This document shows positions 45,546-54,878 of a DNA stretch of 64,000 nt, piece by piece; the first letter of the stretch is position 1, and every line of letters starts with the position of its first letter. Both the position numbers and the translations under genes were made by a program. The notes under the pieces are model-generated. The model was not told the DNA's origin. It ran no database searches and saw nothing but the letters and a program-made list of their open reading frames with translations. Source of the stretch: Erwinia persicina NBRC 102418 (GTDB taxonomy: Bacteria > Pseudomonadota > Gammaproteobacteria > Enterobacterales > Enterobacteriaceae); NCBI RefSeq assembly GCF_001571305.1, contig NZ_BCTN01000008.1:124001-188000 (forward strand), in the 5' to 3' direction.

Positions 45546-47228
45546 CTACTCCTTGTCAGAACCCATCTCAGTGAGCGGTTTGAAGTGTAAAGACACGCCA
45601 GTGCCTCCGTGCGTGTGACGAACAATGGTCAGTTGGCCGTTCAGCCGTGCAGCACGTTCATGCATGATGGTCAGACCGTAATGTCCTTCGGGTTCTTCCA
45701 GCGAGGCAATGCCCACGCCATTATCGGTAACAGCGATTGTCAGCCCGCTTGCTGCATCGTAATCGCCGCTGACGGTAATCTCCGTTGGGTTCGCATGCTG
45801 TACGGCATTAAGCAGGGCCTCGCGGACAATCTGTAATACGTGAATATGCTGCTGGGCCGGAAGCCGTACCTCAAGCTGCCCTTTCAGCACAATCGGGGCG
45901 TCAGTCTGCTGGCGCAGAGGGGCAATAACCTGCTCCAGCGCGCGCGTCAGGCTGGCCGGTTCAATGGTCAGCCGGAAGGTGGTGAGAAGCTCACGCAGCT
46001 GCCGGTTTGCCGTGCTCAGTGCTTCTTCAAACTCCGTTACGATCTCCCGTGCGGCGGTGGCCTCCGCGTTGAGCGTACGTTTCAGCCTGACAAGCTGAAT
46101 GCGCAAAAAAGTCAGGGACTGCGCCAGCGAGTCATGCAGTTCTCGGGCAATAGTCGCACGCTCCTCCAGCAACAGCAGGCTTTGTACCTGCTGCTGTGCC
46201 TGCCACAGTTCCAGCGCGTGGACGAGTAAAGAGGCCACGCTTTTCATCAGCGGCGACTCACTCTCCTCCGCCTGCCAGCGCAGCACACCGCAGGGGGGCT
46301 GTTCCGGATGCGGATGCAGGGGCAGCGTTTGCCACACTCTGTCCGGCAGACGGTGTCCTGCGCTCAGTCGCCCAAACTCGGGCGTGGAAAGCTCAATGTA
46401 ACTGAGCTTTTCATGGTCAGACACCAGCCGCAGGGTTTGCTGAAAGGCCTCCTGCCCTTTGATGCTGTGGCTGAGCTGCTGAGAACAGGCATACAGCAGC
46501 CTCAGGCGGCGGTTGGCCTGGGTTAAATCGGCAGTTTTTTCCTCAACATTCAGGGACATCGCCCGCCACGATTTTTCCAGCTCAGTGGACATGCGGGTAA
46601 ACGCCCGCGCCAGCACGCCCAGTTCATTAGGCAGACCGGTGCTGAGCGGTGGAAAATGAAAGCGCCGCTGTTCAATCGCTTCGCTGGCGCTGACCAGCTG
46701 TTGCAGCGGCCCGACAACCTGCTGGCGAATATGACGCAGAATAAACCAGACCCGCAGGGTAATGGCCAGTAAACCCAGCAGGCAGGCGAGGGCGGCCATC
46801 CGCATTTTCAGTTCGGCCCAGTGCTGCAGGGCCAGCACAAACTGGTCGATTTTATCGACCTCGTTAATCACCTGCTGGTGGTTTCCCACTGTCGCGGAGG
46901 CAGTCTGCCGGGCGGTGACCAGCAGTTCACGATACCCCTGGCGCACGGGGTCCGGCACATAAAAACGATCCAGCGCCTTCAGCGCGGGGGAGTGCAGTGT
47001 GCGCTGATAGTCAGCAATATGTTGTGCAGAAAGGGGGGAGTGAGTGCTGATGTCCCAGCTCAGGCGATAGACCTGCATCCGCAGGGAACCGGCAAGATTG
47101 ATGGCTTCTGCATCCCGCAGGCTGCCGGACAGAGTCAGCAGCGCCAGCCCACTGGTAATGACGGACAGCAGGACAATGGTAAATAGCGCGCGGGCCAGGC
47201 TATGCGTCAGGGAGCGTATGATGGTCAC
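45546..47228 (-). CDS. narQ: Nitrate/nitrite sensor histidine kinase NarQ (GTG start)
   Basis: 560 residues (E. coli 566). An N-terminal helix, a periplasmic helical sensor with the ligand-binding P-box AINLAGSLRMQVYRLSW (about residues 42-58), a second helix (about 145-165), HAMP, a central GAF-like domain, and the HPK7-type kinase with ERATIARELHDSLAQSLTFL (catalytic histidine) and NALLNAVQHANP-like ATP-binding segments ending in GHYGLTIMHERA. It phosphorylates NarP in response to nitrate or nitrite. The start GTG at 47228 has AAGGA 8 nt upstream; no in-frame ATG fits. It stands next to acrD as in E. coli, with narP in between. Confidence 0.95.
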   Translation of the reverse strand: MTIIRSLTHSLARALFTIVLLSVITSGLALLTLSGSLRDAEAINLAGSLRMQVYRLSWDISTHSPLSAQHIADYQRTLHSPALKALDRFYVPDPVRQGYRELLVTARQTASATVGNHQQVINEVDKIDQFVLALQHWAELKMRMAALACLLGLLAITLRVWFILRHIRQQVVGPLQQLVSASEAIEQRRFHFPPLSTGLPNELGVLARAFTRMSTELEKSWRAMSLNVEEKTADLTQANRRLRLLYACSQQLSHSIKGQEAFQQTLRLVSDHEKLSYIELSTPEFGRLSAGHRLPDRVWQTLPLHPHPEQPPCGVLRWQAEESESPLMKSVASLLVHALELWQAQQQVQSLLLLEERATIARELHDSLAQSLTFLRIQLVRLKRTLNAEATAAREIVTEFEEALSTANRQLRELLTTFRLTIEPASLTRALEQVIAPLRQQTDAPIVLKGQLEVRLPAQQHIHVLQIVREALLNAVQHANPTEITVSGDYDAASGLTIAVTDNGVGIASLEEPEGHYGLTIMHERAARLNGQLTIVRHTHGGTGVSLHFKPLTEMGSDKE

Positions 47229-47478
47229 ATTTATTATCCTTAATATAAGGAGGGTGATTATAACGCTGCGCTAAGGTTTACTGAAGCAGTAGTCCCTGCC
47301 TGTCACTGCCCGTTACATCTGCCGAACTCCGACATATCTCTTTACGCTTCTTGGCGCAGTCACGCGCAATGCCAGGAATGTTTTAACGGCTTTACGCACT
47401 GCTCACTCTGCTTTTCATTGAAACGGTAATAATCAATCCCGTCACTACATTAATCGATACGCTTTCCCGAGGAGCTTC

Positions 47479-47757
47479 ATGATGAACAAGATGTTACCCG
47501 CAGTGATCGCGGCCACACTGCTTGCTGCGACGTCATTCTCTACGCTGGCCGCCACGCAGGTGGAACAAAGCCAGGCGGCAGAATTGCACAGTATTGGCAC
47601 GGTGTCGGTGAATGGTGTCAGAGGCACGCTGGACGATGCTACGCGCCATTTGGCGAAAAAAGCGGATGCCATGGGTGCCAGCAGCTTCCGGGTGATCGGT
47701 GCCAACACCCCGGGCGATTCCAGCCTCTGGTCAGGAAACGCTGAGATTTACCGTTAA
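47479..47757 (+). CDS. DUF1471 family periplasmic protein (YdgH/BhsA/McbA-like)
   Basis: A 92-residue secreted protein. The signal peptide ends in TLAATQ, with cleavage after about residue 24. The mature part is one DUF1471 domain: LHSIGTVSVNGVRGTLDDATRHLAKKADAMGASSFRVIGANTPG, the BhsA/McbA fold. Relatives act at the cell surface in stress, copper or biofilm responses; this one cannot be assigned to a named member. GAGGAG precedes two adjacent ATGs (47479 and 47482). It is divergent from narQ and ends at a terminator. Confidence 0.85.
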   Translation: MMNKMLPAVIAATLLAATSFSTLAATQVEQSQAAELHSIGTVSVNGVRGTLDDATRHLAKKADAMGASSFRVIGANTPGDSSLWSGNAEIYR

Positions 47758-47823
47758 TACCCGTTTTACCCTCATCTCCTGTAGTCCCTGTCTGTCCCTG
47801 TGTAGTCTTTAGTGCTTGCACTG

Positions 47824-47852
47824 ACCGACCGCAAATTGCGGTCGGTTTTTTT
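47824..47852 (+). terminator. Rho-independent terminator after the DUF1471 gene
   Basis: ACCGACCGC (47824-47832) pairs with GCGGTCGGT (47838-47846), followed by six more T residues to 47852. It lies 67 bp past the stop codon. Confidence 0.9.
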
Positions 47853-48010
47853 ATGCGCCACCCGACAAAAATTACAAAAGCTCACGATTTCCAGCGTGGA
47901 ATTTTTGCGTCGATTAATCAGAACGGTTAGGATGCATCGCCGCGATTTCCCTGCTTGCGTCATGAATAAAATTACAGCAAACAGGGGGATCTTCCACGCC
48001 TGCGTCGCGT

Positions 48011-48036
48011 ACGCAATCGTTTGGTTGGCCTATAAG
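48011..48036 (+). promoter_or_regulatory. PurR-like sequence overlapping the candidate ansP promoter
   Basis: ACGCAATCGTTTGGTT at 48011-48026 matches 11 of 13 specified PurR positions, including the central GCAANCGNTT. A -10-like TATAAG follows at 48031-48036, 60 bp before the ansP start. Control of ansP by PurR is not known to me, so this may be chance. Confidence 0.3.
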
Positions 48037-48095
48037 AAACAGGATACCCGGGACAGGTAACCGCATCACTTTGTGGACAGGAAATAGGATTGAAA

Positions 48096-49544
48096 ATGAA
48101 AGCTGAAAAGAAAACGGGCGCTGAAAAGCGCGCTGCAAGAAGGCGTTGGTTAAACTCTCATGATTCTGGCTACCATAAAGCTATGGACAATCGTCACGTA
48201 CAGATGATTGCCATCGGTGGCGCGATTGGTACGGGGCTGTTTCTCGGCGCGGGCTCTCGCCTGCAGGCCGCAGGCCCGGCACTGGCCATTGTCTATCTGG
48301 TCTGTGGTATTTTCTCTTTCTTCATTCTTCGTGCGCTGGGGGAACTGGTTTTACATCGCCCCTCAAGCGGCAGTTTCGTCTCTTACTCTCGCGAATTCCT
48401 CGGTGAAAAAGCCTCCTACGTGGCCGGCTGGATGTACTTCGTCAACTGGGCAATGACCGGGATTGTCGACATCACTGCCGTCGCGCTCTATATGCACTAC
48501 TGGGGCGCATTTGGTGATGTACCGCAGTGGGTGTTTGCCCTCGGGGCGCTGGCCATCGTCGGCACCATGAACATGATCGGTGTGAAGTGGTTTGCCGAAA
48601 TGGAGTTCTGGTTTGCCCTGATTAAAGTCCTGGCGATTGTCATTTTCCTGGTGGTGGGTGTTGTGTTCCTTGGCAGCGGCAAGCCGCTGGATGGCAATGC
48701 GACCGGCTTCCATCTGATCAGCGATAACGGCGGCTTCTTCCCGAACGGTCTGATGCCGGCGCTGGTGCTGGTGCAGGGCGTGGTATTTGCCTTCGCCTCC
48801 ATCGAACTGGTGGGTACGGCGGCAGGCGAGTGTAAAGACCCGAAAACCATGCTGCCAAAAGCGATTAACAGCGTGATCTGGCGTATTGGCCTGTTCTACG
48901 TTGGCTCCGTAGTGCTGCTGGTGCTGCTGCTGCCGTGGAATGCCTATCAGGCAGGGCAGAGTCCGTTTGTTACCTTCTTCTCTAAACTTGGCGTGCCTTA
49001 CGTCGGCAGCATTATGAATATCGTGGTACTGAGCGCGGCGCTATCCAGCCTGAACTCAGGCCTCTATTCGACGGGGCGTATTCTGCGCTCCATGTCGATG
49101 GGCGGCTCCGCACCGAAATTCATGTCGAAAATGAGCGGCCAGCAGGTGCCTTACATGGGTATCCTGGTCACCATTGGTGTCTACATCATTGGTGTTTACC
49201 TGAACTATGTGGTGCCTTCCCGCGTCTTTGAAATTGTGCTGAACGTTGCGGCGCTGGGTATCCTCTCCTCCTGGGCGTTTATCGTGGTGTGCCAGATGCG
49301 TCTGCGCAAAGCCATTAAAGAAGGCAAAGCGGAAGATGTCAGCTTCAAGCTGCCATGGGCACCCTTTACCTCATGGCTGACGCTGCTGTTCCTGTTCAGC
49401 GTGCTGGTGCTGATGGCATTCGACTATCCAAACGGAACCTACACGGTGGCGGCTATCCCACTGATTGCCATTGTGCTGGTGCTGGGCTGGTTCGGTGCGC
49501 GTAAGCGGGTTCACGCACTGGCGAAGGAAGAACATAACCACTGA
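48096..49544 (+). CDS. ansP: L-asparagine permease AnsP
   Basis: A 482-residue amino acid:proton symporter of the APC family with 12 helices. RRWLNSHDSGYHKAMDNRHVQ and IGGAIGTGLFLGAGSRL open the first helix, and LSSLNSGLYSTGRILRSM is a typical permease segment. Compared with relatives such as CycA and GabP it is closest to E. coli AnsP over its whole length, although the C-terminal tail is shorter. The ATG at 48096 lies 7 nt after AGGA; a TTG two codons earlier also opens the frame. It is followed by a terminator. Confidence 0.93.
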   Translation: MKAEKKTGAEKRAARRRWLNSHDSGYHKAMDNRHVQMIAIGGAIGTGLFLGAGSRLQAAGPALAIVYLVCGIFSFFILRALGELVLHRPSSGSFVSYSREFLGEKASYVAGWMYFVNWAMTGIVDITAVALYMHYWGAFGDVPQWVFALGALAIVGTMNMIGVKWFAEMEFWFALIKVLAIVIFLVVGVVFLGSGKPLDGNATGFHLISDNGGFFPNGLMPALVLVQGVVFAFASIELVGTAAGECKDPKTMLPKAINSVIWRIGLFYVGSVVLLVLLLPWNAYQAGQSPFVTFFSKLGVPYVGSIMNIVVLSAALSSLNSGLYSTGRILRSMSMGGSAPKFMSKMSGQQVPYMGILVTIGVYIIGVYLNYVVPSRVFEIVLNVAALGILSSWAFIVVCQMRLRKAIKEGKAEDVSFKLPWAPFTSWLTLLFLFSVLVLMAFDYPNGTYTVAAIPLIAIVLVLGWFGARKRVHALAKEEHNH

Positions 49545-49593
49545 TAAACCGGGGGACCATGTCGCGGTCCTGTTCCCCGTGTTGCATAAGCAG

Positions 49594-49624
49594 GGCGGCC
49601 CTTATCGGGCCGCCTTTTCTTATT
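49594..49624 (+). terminator. Rho-independent terminator after ansP
   Basis: GGCGGCCC (49594-49601) pairs with GGGCCGCC (49607-49614) with a 5-nt loop, followed by TTTTCTTATT. Confidence 0.85.
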
Positions 49625-49692
49625 ATTCTCATCGCTCTGGCCGCGAAAACCCTCTATGATCAGCCTCTCCCGGACACCCCAACGGAGACGGT

Positions 49693-50271
49693 ATGTCAGC
49701 CAAGATTGACGTTATCAAAAATAAGATCCTGTCAGAAAACTGGTTCACTCTGCGCAATTTCACTTATGACCTGACGAAAAAAGACGGATCCACCCTCCGC
49801 CATAAACGCGAAGTTTACGATCGCGGCAACGGCGCGACCATTCTGCTGTACAACCGCGAAAAAAACAGCGTGGTGCTGACGCGCCAGTTCCGTATTGCCA
49901 CCTGGGTAAACGGTAATCCTTCGGGCATGCTGATTGAAACCTGTGCCGGACTGCTGGACGACGACTCCCCGGAAGTGTGCATTCGCCGCGAGGCCACAGA
50001 GGAAACCGGCTACGTGGTCGGGGAGGTGGAAAAGCTGTTTGCTCTGTATATGTCACCGGGCGGTGTCACCGAAATGGTGTACTTCTTTGCGGCGGAGTAC
50101 AGCGATGCCCGGCGTGAAAACGCAGGTGGCGGCATCGACGACGAAGATATCGACGTGCTGGAAATGACCTTCCCTGAGGCCTGGGCGATGGTGAAAGATG
50201 GCCGGATCCAGGACGGTAAAACCGTGACGTTGTTGCAGCACGCGCTGCTGGAGGGCTGGCTGCACCCTTAG
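49693..50271 (+). CDS. nudK: GDP-mannose pyrophosphatase NudK
   Basis: A 192-residue Nudix hydrolase (E. coli 191). It cleaves GDP-mannose to mannose-1-phosphate and GMP. The Nudix box runs from [20 protein letters not shown] through GY (about residues 85-107, with the RExxEE core). [15 protein letters not shown] and [15 protein letters not shown] are the other conserved family blocks. GGAGACGG precedes the ATG. Its 3' end is 4 bp from the end of the convergent sugar kinase operon. Confidence 0.93.
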   Translation: MSAKIDVIKNKILSENWFTLRNFTYDLTKKDGSTLRHKREVYDRGNGATILLYNREKNSVVLTRQFRIATWVNGNPSGMLIETCAGLLDDDSPEVCIRREATEETGYVVGEVEKLFALYMSPGGVTEMVYFFAAEYSDARRENAGGGIDDEDIDVLEMTFPEAWAMVKDGRIQDGKTVTLLQHALLEGWLHP

Positions 50272-50275
50272 CCGG

Positions 50276-51250
50276 TCACTGACTGACACCCGTCGCCGCA
50301 CGCGGATCGATGGCCTGGATTGTCGGATGCTGCTGCAACCGTGCTAAGGCATCGGCATACAGCGGCATGGAATGGGCGGCGCCGCGACGCTCCACGCAGA
50401 CAGAAGCATAGGCAGCGGCAAAATGGGCAGCCTGGGGCAGTGTTTCCCCCGCGGCCAGGCGCGCGGCCAGCGCTCCGTTAAAGGCATCTCCGGCGCCGGT
50501 GGTATCCAGTGGCTGAGCGGGGAACACCGGAATATGCAGGACTTCCCCCCGATCGGAAAGCAGGGCGCCCTGCATACCGAGCGTGATGATCAACTGACGA
50601 ACGCCTTTATCATGCAGCACCTGAGCCGCACGCTGTGCGCTGGCAAAATCACTGACCGCCACACCGGTCAGCTGGGTCGCTTCATGGCTGTTGGGCGTCA
50701 GCAGGTCGACCCTGGCCAGCAGCGTATCGCTGACCTTTTGCCACGGTGCCGGGTTGAGGATCACCCGGGTTTCGGCAGCCTGGGCGGTGTCGATCATCCG
50801 CTGAATGGCGCTGAGATTATTTTCCAGCTGCATCAGCAGAATATCCGCTGCGGCCACCGTCGGCTGGCAGCGGGTCACTTCGGCAGCGGTCACCGTCAGA
50901 TTGGCGCCAGGATAGACAGAAATCATATTCTCGGCATCATCTCCCGCCACGTAGATCAGCGCGTTACCCGTCGGTTTTTCTTTACAGGTAAACAGCGTGA
51001 TGGCATCGAAGCCACTGTTTTCCAGATGACGGCGGGCAAAGTTGCCGAAATCATCCTGACCGATCTTGCCGATATAGTGCACCCTCGCACCCGCCCGCAG
51101 GGCCGCCATCGCCTGATTAGCCCCTTTACCGCCCGGTCCCATCATACTGTTGTCGGCGATCAGTGACTCGCCTGGCCGTGGGAAGCGGGACATTCCGGCG
51201 ACGATATCCAGATTAAAAGAACCGAAAACACACACCTTACCTTTCATCAT
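50276..51250 (-). CDS. PfkB/ribokinase family sugar kinase
   Basis: A 324-residue kinase. CVFGSFNLDIVAGMSRFPRPGE and GGKGANQAMAALRAG are the N-terminal PfkB signature with the sugar-binding asparagines. DTTGAGDAFNGALAA holds the anion hole and catalytic aspartate. It resembles ribokinase, so a pentose or ketohexose is a plausible substrate. It is the last gene of the eight-gene operon and overlaps the ROK kinase gene by 4 bp. Two adjacent ATGs at the start share one AGGAG site. It might phosphorylate D-allulose or D-ribose. Confidence 0.88.
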   Translation of the reverse strand: MMKGKVCVFGSFNLDIVAGMSRFPRPGESLIADNSMMGPGGKGANQAMAALRAGARVHYIGKIGQDDFGNFARRHLENSGFDAITLFTCKEKPTGNALIYVAGDDAENMISVYPGANLTVTAAEVTRCQPTVAAADILLMQLENNLSAIQRMIDTAQAAETRVILNPAPWQKVSDTLLARVDLLTPNSHEATQLTGVAVSDFASAQRAAQVLHDKGVRQLIITLGMQGALLSDRGEVLHIPVFPAQPLDTTGAGDAFNGALAARLAAGETLPQAAHFAAAYASVCVERRGAAHSMPLYADALARLQQHPTIQAIDPRAATGVSQ

Positions 51251-52140
51251 GTTCTCCTGAAGTGACGCTGTGCGGCCAGGCAGGCCCCGCGTGCGCCCGC
51301 CTGATCGCCGGAAATGCTAAAGACAATATTCAGTGCCCGCCGGGTGATCGGTGGGCGGAGATACTGGCGGATCTGCTGCTGAAGGGCGTCCTGCGGAAAA
51401 TCTGCCATCGTCAGCACGCCGCCGCCGAGGATCAGCGTATCGGGGTCGAGGATGTTCATCTCCAGGGCAATCACCTTTGCCAGGCGGGTGACGAAGGCCT
51501 CCAGCTCCGGATGGTGACGGTGATCGCTGAATACCTTTTCCAGTGGCGTCCCGGGTAGCTGCGTCCTGGCCCAGTCGCTCAGCCAGTGGCCGGACGTGAC
51601 TGTCTCGGCACAGCCGTGATTACCGCACGGGCAGGGCAGCGCTCTGTCCCCAAAGGGGATATGGCCCAGCTCACCGGCTGCCCCATGTGCACCGTGATAA
51701 AACCGTCCGTTAAGCCACAGGCTGTTACCCATACCGGTGCCCAGATAAAGCCCGACCGCACTGTCGGGCAGCGTCGGACGTTGCAACAGATCCCACAACA
51801 TCAGGTGATTGACGTCTTTATCCATGGCCACGGGCATACCCAGCAGAGCGCTTAACCGCACCGCCACGGGCTGATTGTCCAGTTGTGGAATAAACGGCAG
51901 TGACAGCACCTGCTGACGGTCGCGTGACAAAATCCCGGGCAGGCCCAGCATCGCACCGCTGACCGGCTGTGCATCAATAAACTGTCCGATCTGCCGCGCC
52001 AGCTGAAGCAGTGCCTCTGCCGGCGTGGCCCAACTGGCCGTGGCAATCTGCTGAAACTTCAGCCAGCGCTGCGGGTCGTCCATCAGCATCAGCCGGGTGC
52101 GGGTTCCGCCAATATCAATGCCTAACCACTGGTCTGTCAT
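51247..52140 (-). CDS. ROK family sugar kinase, allose kinase (AlsK)-like
   Basis: A 297-residue sugar kinase. WLGIDIGGTRTRLMLMDD is the ATP phosphate loop, DKDVNHLMLWDL holds the catalytic aspartate region, and GELGHIPFGDRALPCPCGNHGCAET is the ROK signature with the zinc-binding CPCGNHGC cluster. AlsK of E. coli phosphorylates D-allose at C6 and is the nearest match by eye. The gene overlaps both neighbours by 4 bp in the operon. Confidence 0.85.
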   Translation of the reverse strand: MTDQWLGIDIGGTRTRLMLMDDPQRWLKFQQIATASWATPAEALLQLARQIGQFIDAQPVSGAMLGLPGILSRDRQQVLSLPFIPQLDNQPVAVRLSALLGMPVAMDKDVNHLMLWDLLQRPTLPDSAVGLYLGTGMGNSLWLNGRFYHGAHGAAGELGHIPFGDRALPCPCGNHGCAETVTSGHWLSDWARTQLPGTPLEKVFSDHRHHPELEAFVTRLAKVIALEMNILDPDTLILGGGVLTMADFPQDALQQQIRQYLRPPITRRALNIVFSISGDQAGARGACLAAQRHFRRT

Positions 52141-52829
52141 GCGGACTCCTGTACGGTGCGGCGGGCCTGAGCAATATGGCTGCTCATGCGATCCCAGGCC
52201 GTGGCCAGGTCAGCATGCAGGTTGAACAGGCCGGAGGTCCCGACAATCAGCACCTCCGCGCCAGCGCCCAGCAGGGTTTCATAGGTCTGCTGGTTGCAGG
52301 AACCATCAATTTCAATCAGGTAGCGATGCCCCTCCTGCTTTTTCAGCGCGTTAAGCGCGGCGATTTTTGGCACCATTTCGCTGATAAACGGCTGACCGGC
52401 ATAGCCGGGGTCAACCGTCATCACGGTGATCTTATCCAGCAGGTGAATATAGTGATGAATAAAGGCGACCGGGGTGGCGGGGTTAAGCACCACGCCCACT
52501 TTCTTACCCAGCGATCGGATATGGTTGATCACCCTGAAGGCGTCACGATTGATGGTTTCCGCATGCGGGCAGATATAATCCGCCCCCGCCCTGGCCACGG
52601 CATCGATAAAGTTGGTCGGCGCTTCCACCATCAGATGGACATCAATGGCCACCTGGGTAAATGGGCGGATCTGTTCAATAAAGAAGGGCGACAGGGTGAT
52701 GTTTTTCACGTAATGGCCGTCCATGATATCGACATGCAAAAAATCGGCGCGGGTGTTCAGCACGGACAGCTGCTGTTTAATTTCCATCAGATTCATGCAC
52801 ATCAGCGAAGGTGAAATTTGGGTACGCAT
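52137..52829 (-). CDS. alsE: D-allulose-6-phosphate 3-epimerase, AlsE-like
   Basis: A 230-residue TIM-barrel epimerase of the ribulose-phosphate 3-epimerase family. SPSLMCMNLMEIK, DFLHVDIMDGHYVKNITLSPFF, VMTVDPGYAGQPFISEM and EIDGSCNQQTYETLLGAGAEVLIVGTSGLF (in parts) carry the metal ligands and catalytic aspartates. The SLMCM, TLSPFF and DGSCNQ segments match AlsE, not Rpe. AlsE converts D-allulose-6-phosphate to fructose-6-phosphate. It overlaps the permease gene by 1 bp and the ROK gene by 4 bp. Confidence 0.87.
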   Translation of the reverse strand: MRTQISPSLMCMNLMEIKQQLSVLNTRADFLHVDIMDGHYVKNITLSPFFIEQIRPFTQVAIDVHLMVEAPTNFIDAVARAGADYICPHAETINRDAFRVINHIRSLGKKVGVVLNPATPVAFIHHYIHLLDKITVMTVDPGYAGQPFISEMVPKIAALNALKKQEGHRYLIEIDGSCNQQTYETLLGAGAEVLIVGTSGLFNLHADLATAWDRMSSHIAQARRTVQESA

Positions 52830-53878
52830 CAGACTTCCTTTTTTTCAGTGAAAGGGGCAGGGTGGCTGCCCGTCCGGCTGTTTCGTCGGGCATGGGATTC
52901 GCGCCAGCGGCCCAGATAAAACTTCACCATCAGTACCACCACCAGTAGCGCGCCCCACATCGCAAGGCTGAAATGCTGGCTGAGGTTCATCAGGTTGAAT
53001 CCGGTTGAGAGGGTTTGCAGGGCAATCAGTGACAGCACCACCCCACTGACGCGGCCAAAACCCCCGTTCGGGTCGGCCCCGCCGAGGATAATCGCCAGCA
53101 CGGTCAGCAGCAGGTAGGCGTCACCGTAGCCGATACGCGCTGAATTAAAGCGTGCCATCATCACCAGTCCGGCCAGAACGCAGAGCAGGCTGGAGAGGAC
53201 ATAGACGGTGATCAGCAGGCGGTGGGTACGGATGCCACTGAACCAGGTGGCGTTGATATTGCTACCGCACATGTAAATGCATTTTCCGGTGCGGGTTTTT
53301 CCGAGGAACAGCGCCATTAAGGCCGCCGTTGCCAGGAACAACCACAGCGGCAGCGGTACGCCAAGCAGACTGCCGGAGCCGAGGACGCGCAGCACTTGCG
53401 GCATCCCGCTGACGGCCGCCCCTTTGGTGAGGTAAATACCGATGCCGTTAACCGTCATCATGGTGGCCAGGGTCACGAGGATGGGGTGGGCACCGATCCT
53501 GGCGACCATCAGCCCGGTGACAGTGCCAATGATCACGGCAATCGCCGCCGCCCCCAGGATGCCTACTGCCAGCCACATCAGCTGCAAGGGGATACCCGCC
53601 CCGGCGGGTAAAAAGTGCAGCAGCAGCCAGGCGATAAACAGGCTGGTAAGGTTGGCGGTGGCAATAATGCACAGGTTAAGCCCACCGCTGAGAATGGCGA
53701 TAAACATTGCCAGCGTCAGCAGCCCCAGTTCCGGCAGTTGAAAGGCCATGCTGGTAAAGGTGGCATCGGTGAAGAACCGGCCCGGCATCAGCAGGCTGAA
53801 CACGATCACCACCAGCCCCGTCAGCAGCAACAGGCCGCAGTTCACACCGCTTATTTTCACGTTTTTAAGCGCATTCAT
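52829..53878 (-). CDS. Sugar ABC transporter permease (CUT2 family), second permease
   Basis: A 349-residue inner-membrane permease of the RbsC/LsrC-D/AlsC family with about ten helices. ILSGGLNLCIIATANLTSLF and the EAA-like ILGGADPNGGFGRVSGVVLSL loop are characteristic. The start at 53878 (MNALKNV) lies 10 bp after the stop of the other permease gene and has TGAGGA upstream; an open frame runs a further 21 codons into that gene. Together with the other permease it would form a heterodimeric channel, as in LsrCD and RhaPQ. Confidence 0.85.
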   Translation of the reverse strand: MNALKNVKISGVNCGLLLLTGLVVIVFSLLMPGRFFTDATFTSMAFQLPELGLLTLAMFIAILSGGLNLCIIATANLTSLFIAWLLLHFLPAGAGIPLQLMWLAVGILGAAAIAVIIGTVTGLMVARIGAHPILVTLATMMTVNGIGIYLTKGAAVSGMPQVLRVLGSGSLLGVPLPLWLFLATAALMALFLGKTRTGKCIYMCGSNINATWFSGIRTHRLLITVYVLSSLLCVLAGLVMMARFNSARIGYGDAYLLLTVLAIILGGADPNGGFGRVSGVVLSLIALQTLSTGFNLMNLSQHFSLAMWGALLVVVLMVKFYLGRWRESHARRNSRTGSHPAPFTEKKEV

Positions 53879-53888
53879 GGCAGGTTCC

Positions 53889-54878
53889 TCAGACAAAGCT
53901 GACATCAGTTTCTTTGCGTTTTTTGTAGTGGGTAATGGCAATCGCTGCCATGATCACCAGCCCGACGACAATGTTCATGAAGTAATCAGAGACGCCGAGC
54001 AGATTCAGGCCATTTTTCAGGATGGCAATCAGAAACACCCCCATCAGCGTGCCAGTGACCGTCCCCTTGCCGCCCATCAGACTGGCTCCGCCCAGCACCG
54101 TCGCGGCCAGCACGTCCAGCTCATGCCCGACCAGCGCGTTGGGCACCACTTCACCCATGCGATAGACCTGCACCAGGCCCCCAATCGCCGCCAGCGCCCC
54201 AAGATAGCCATACGCCAGCAGATGGATCAGGCCCACGCGAATGCCTACACGCCGTGCGGACTCAATGTCGCCACCCACCGCATACAGCTGGCGACCGAGA
54301 TGGGTTTTATTCAGCAGCACCCACGTCAGTCCGGTGAGAAAAAGCATCACTACCAGCGGCAGGCCGATCTGAAACGGCTGGCCGTGCAGCTCAAACGGCA
54401 GCACGCTGCGCAGGGTGGTCCACCATTCGGGCAGGGCATACAGGCTGCGGCCGTCAGTCAGCCACATCAGCAGGCCAAACAGCAGCGACTGCATACTGAT
54501 GGTGATGATGATGGAAACGATACGTAGCGAATAAATCAGCAGCGCATTCACCATGCCAAACAGCGTGCCGCAAACGATCGCCAGCAGGATGCTGACCAGG
54601 GCATTGTCGAACTGAAACTGCACAAACAGCTGAGCCACCAGGTACTGCACCACTGAGGCGACGGCGGCAAATGAGATATCAATCCCGCCGGTGACCAGCA
54701 CCACAAACAGCCCCAGCGCAAAGATGCCGGTCACGGCATAGCTCTCTGCCAGGTCGAGCAGGTTCTGCACGCTGAGGAACTGGTCACTGCCGAGGGAAAA
54801 CAGCAGGCAGCTCAACAGCAGCACCCAGGCCATCCAGCCCTGGCTGGTACGCGGGGTATAGCGGGTGAAGTCAGGCAT
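53889..54878 (-). CDS. Sugar ABC transporter permease (CUT2 family), first permease
   Basis: A 329-residue permease with about ten helices. VVLVTGGIDISFAAVASVVQYLVAQLF is the conserved helix with the GGID segment, and LGGASLMGGKGTVTGTLMGVFLIAIL is the cytoplasmic EAA-type loop that contacts the ATPase. The gene overlaps the ATPase gene by 8 bp, so the two are translationally coupled. It is one of two non-identical permeases in the operon. Confidence 0.87.
   Translation of the reverse strand: MPDFTRYTPRTSQGWMAWVLLLSCLLFSLGSDQFLSVQNLLDLAESYAVTGIFALGLFVVLVTGGIDISFAAVASVVQYLVAQLFVQFQFDNALVSILLAIVCGTLFGMVNALLIYSLRIVSIIITISMQSLLFGLLMWLTDGRSLYALPEWWTTLRSVLPFELHGQPFQIGLPLVVMLFLTGLTWVLLNKTHLGRQLYAVGGDIESARRVGIRVGLIHLLAYGYLGALAAIGGLVQVYRMGEVVPNALVGHELDVLAATVLGGASLMGGKGTVTGTLMGVFLIAILKNGLNLLGVSDYFMNIVVGLVIMAAIAITHYKKRKETDVSFV

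Larger units (their letters stand above)
47758..48095. other. 338-bp intergenic region DUF1471 gene/ansP
   Basis: No gene seen. It holds a strong terminator at 47824-47852, then an AT-rich stretch, and a PurR-like sequence with a -10 candidate at 48011-48036 in front of ansP. Confidence 0.6.
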
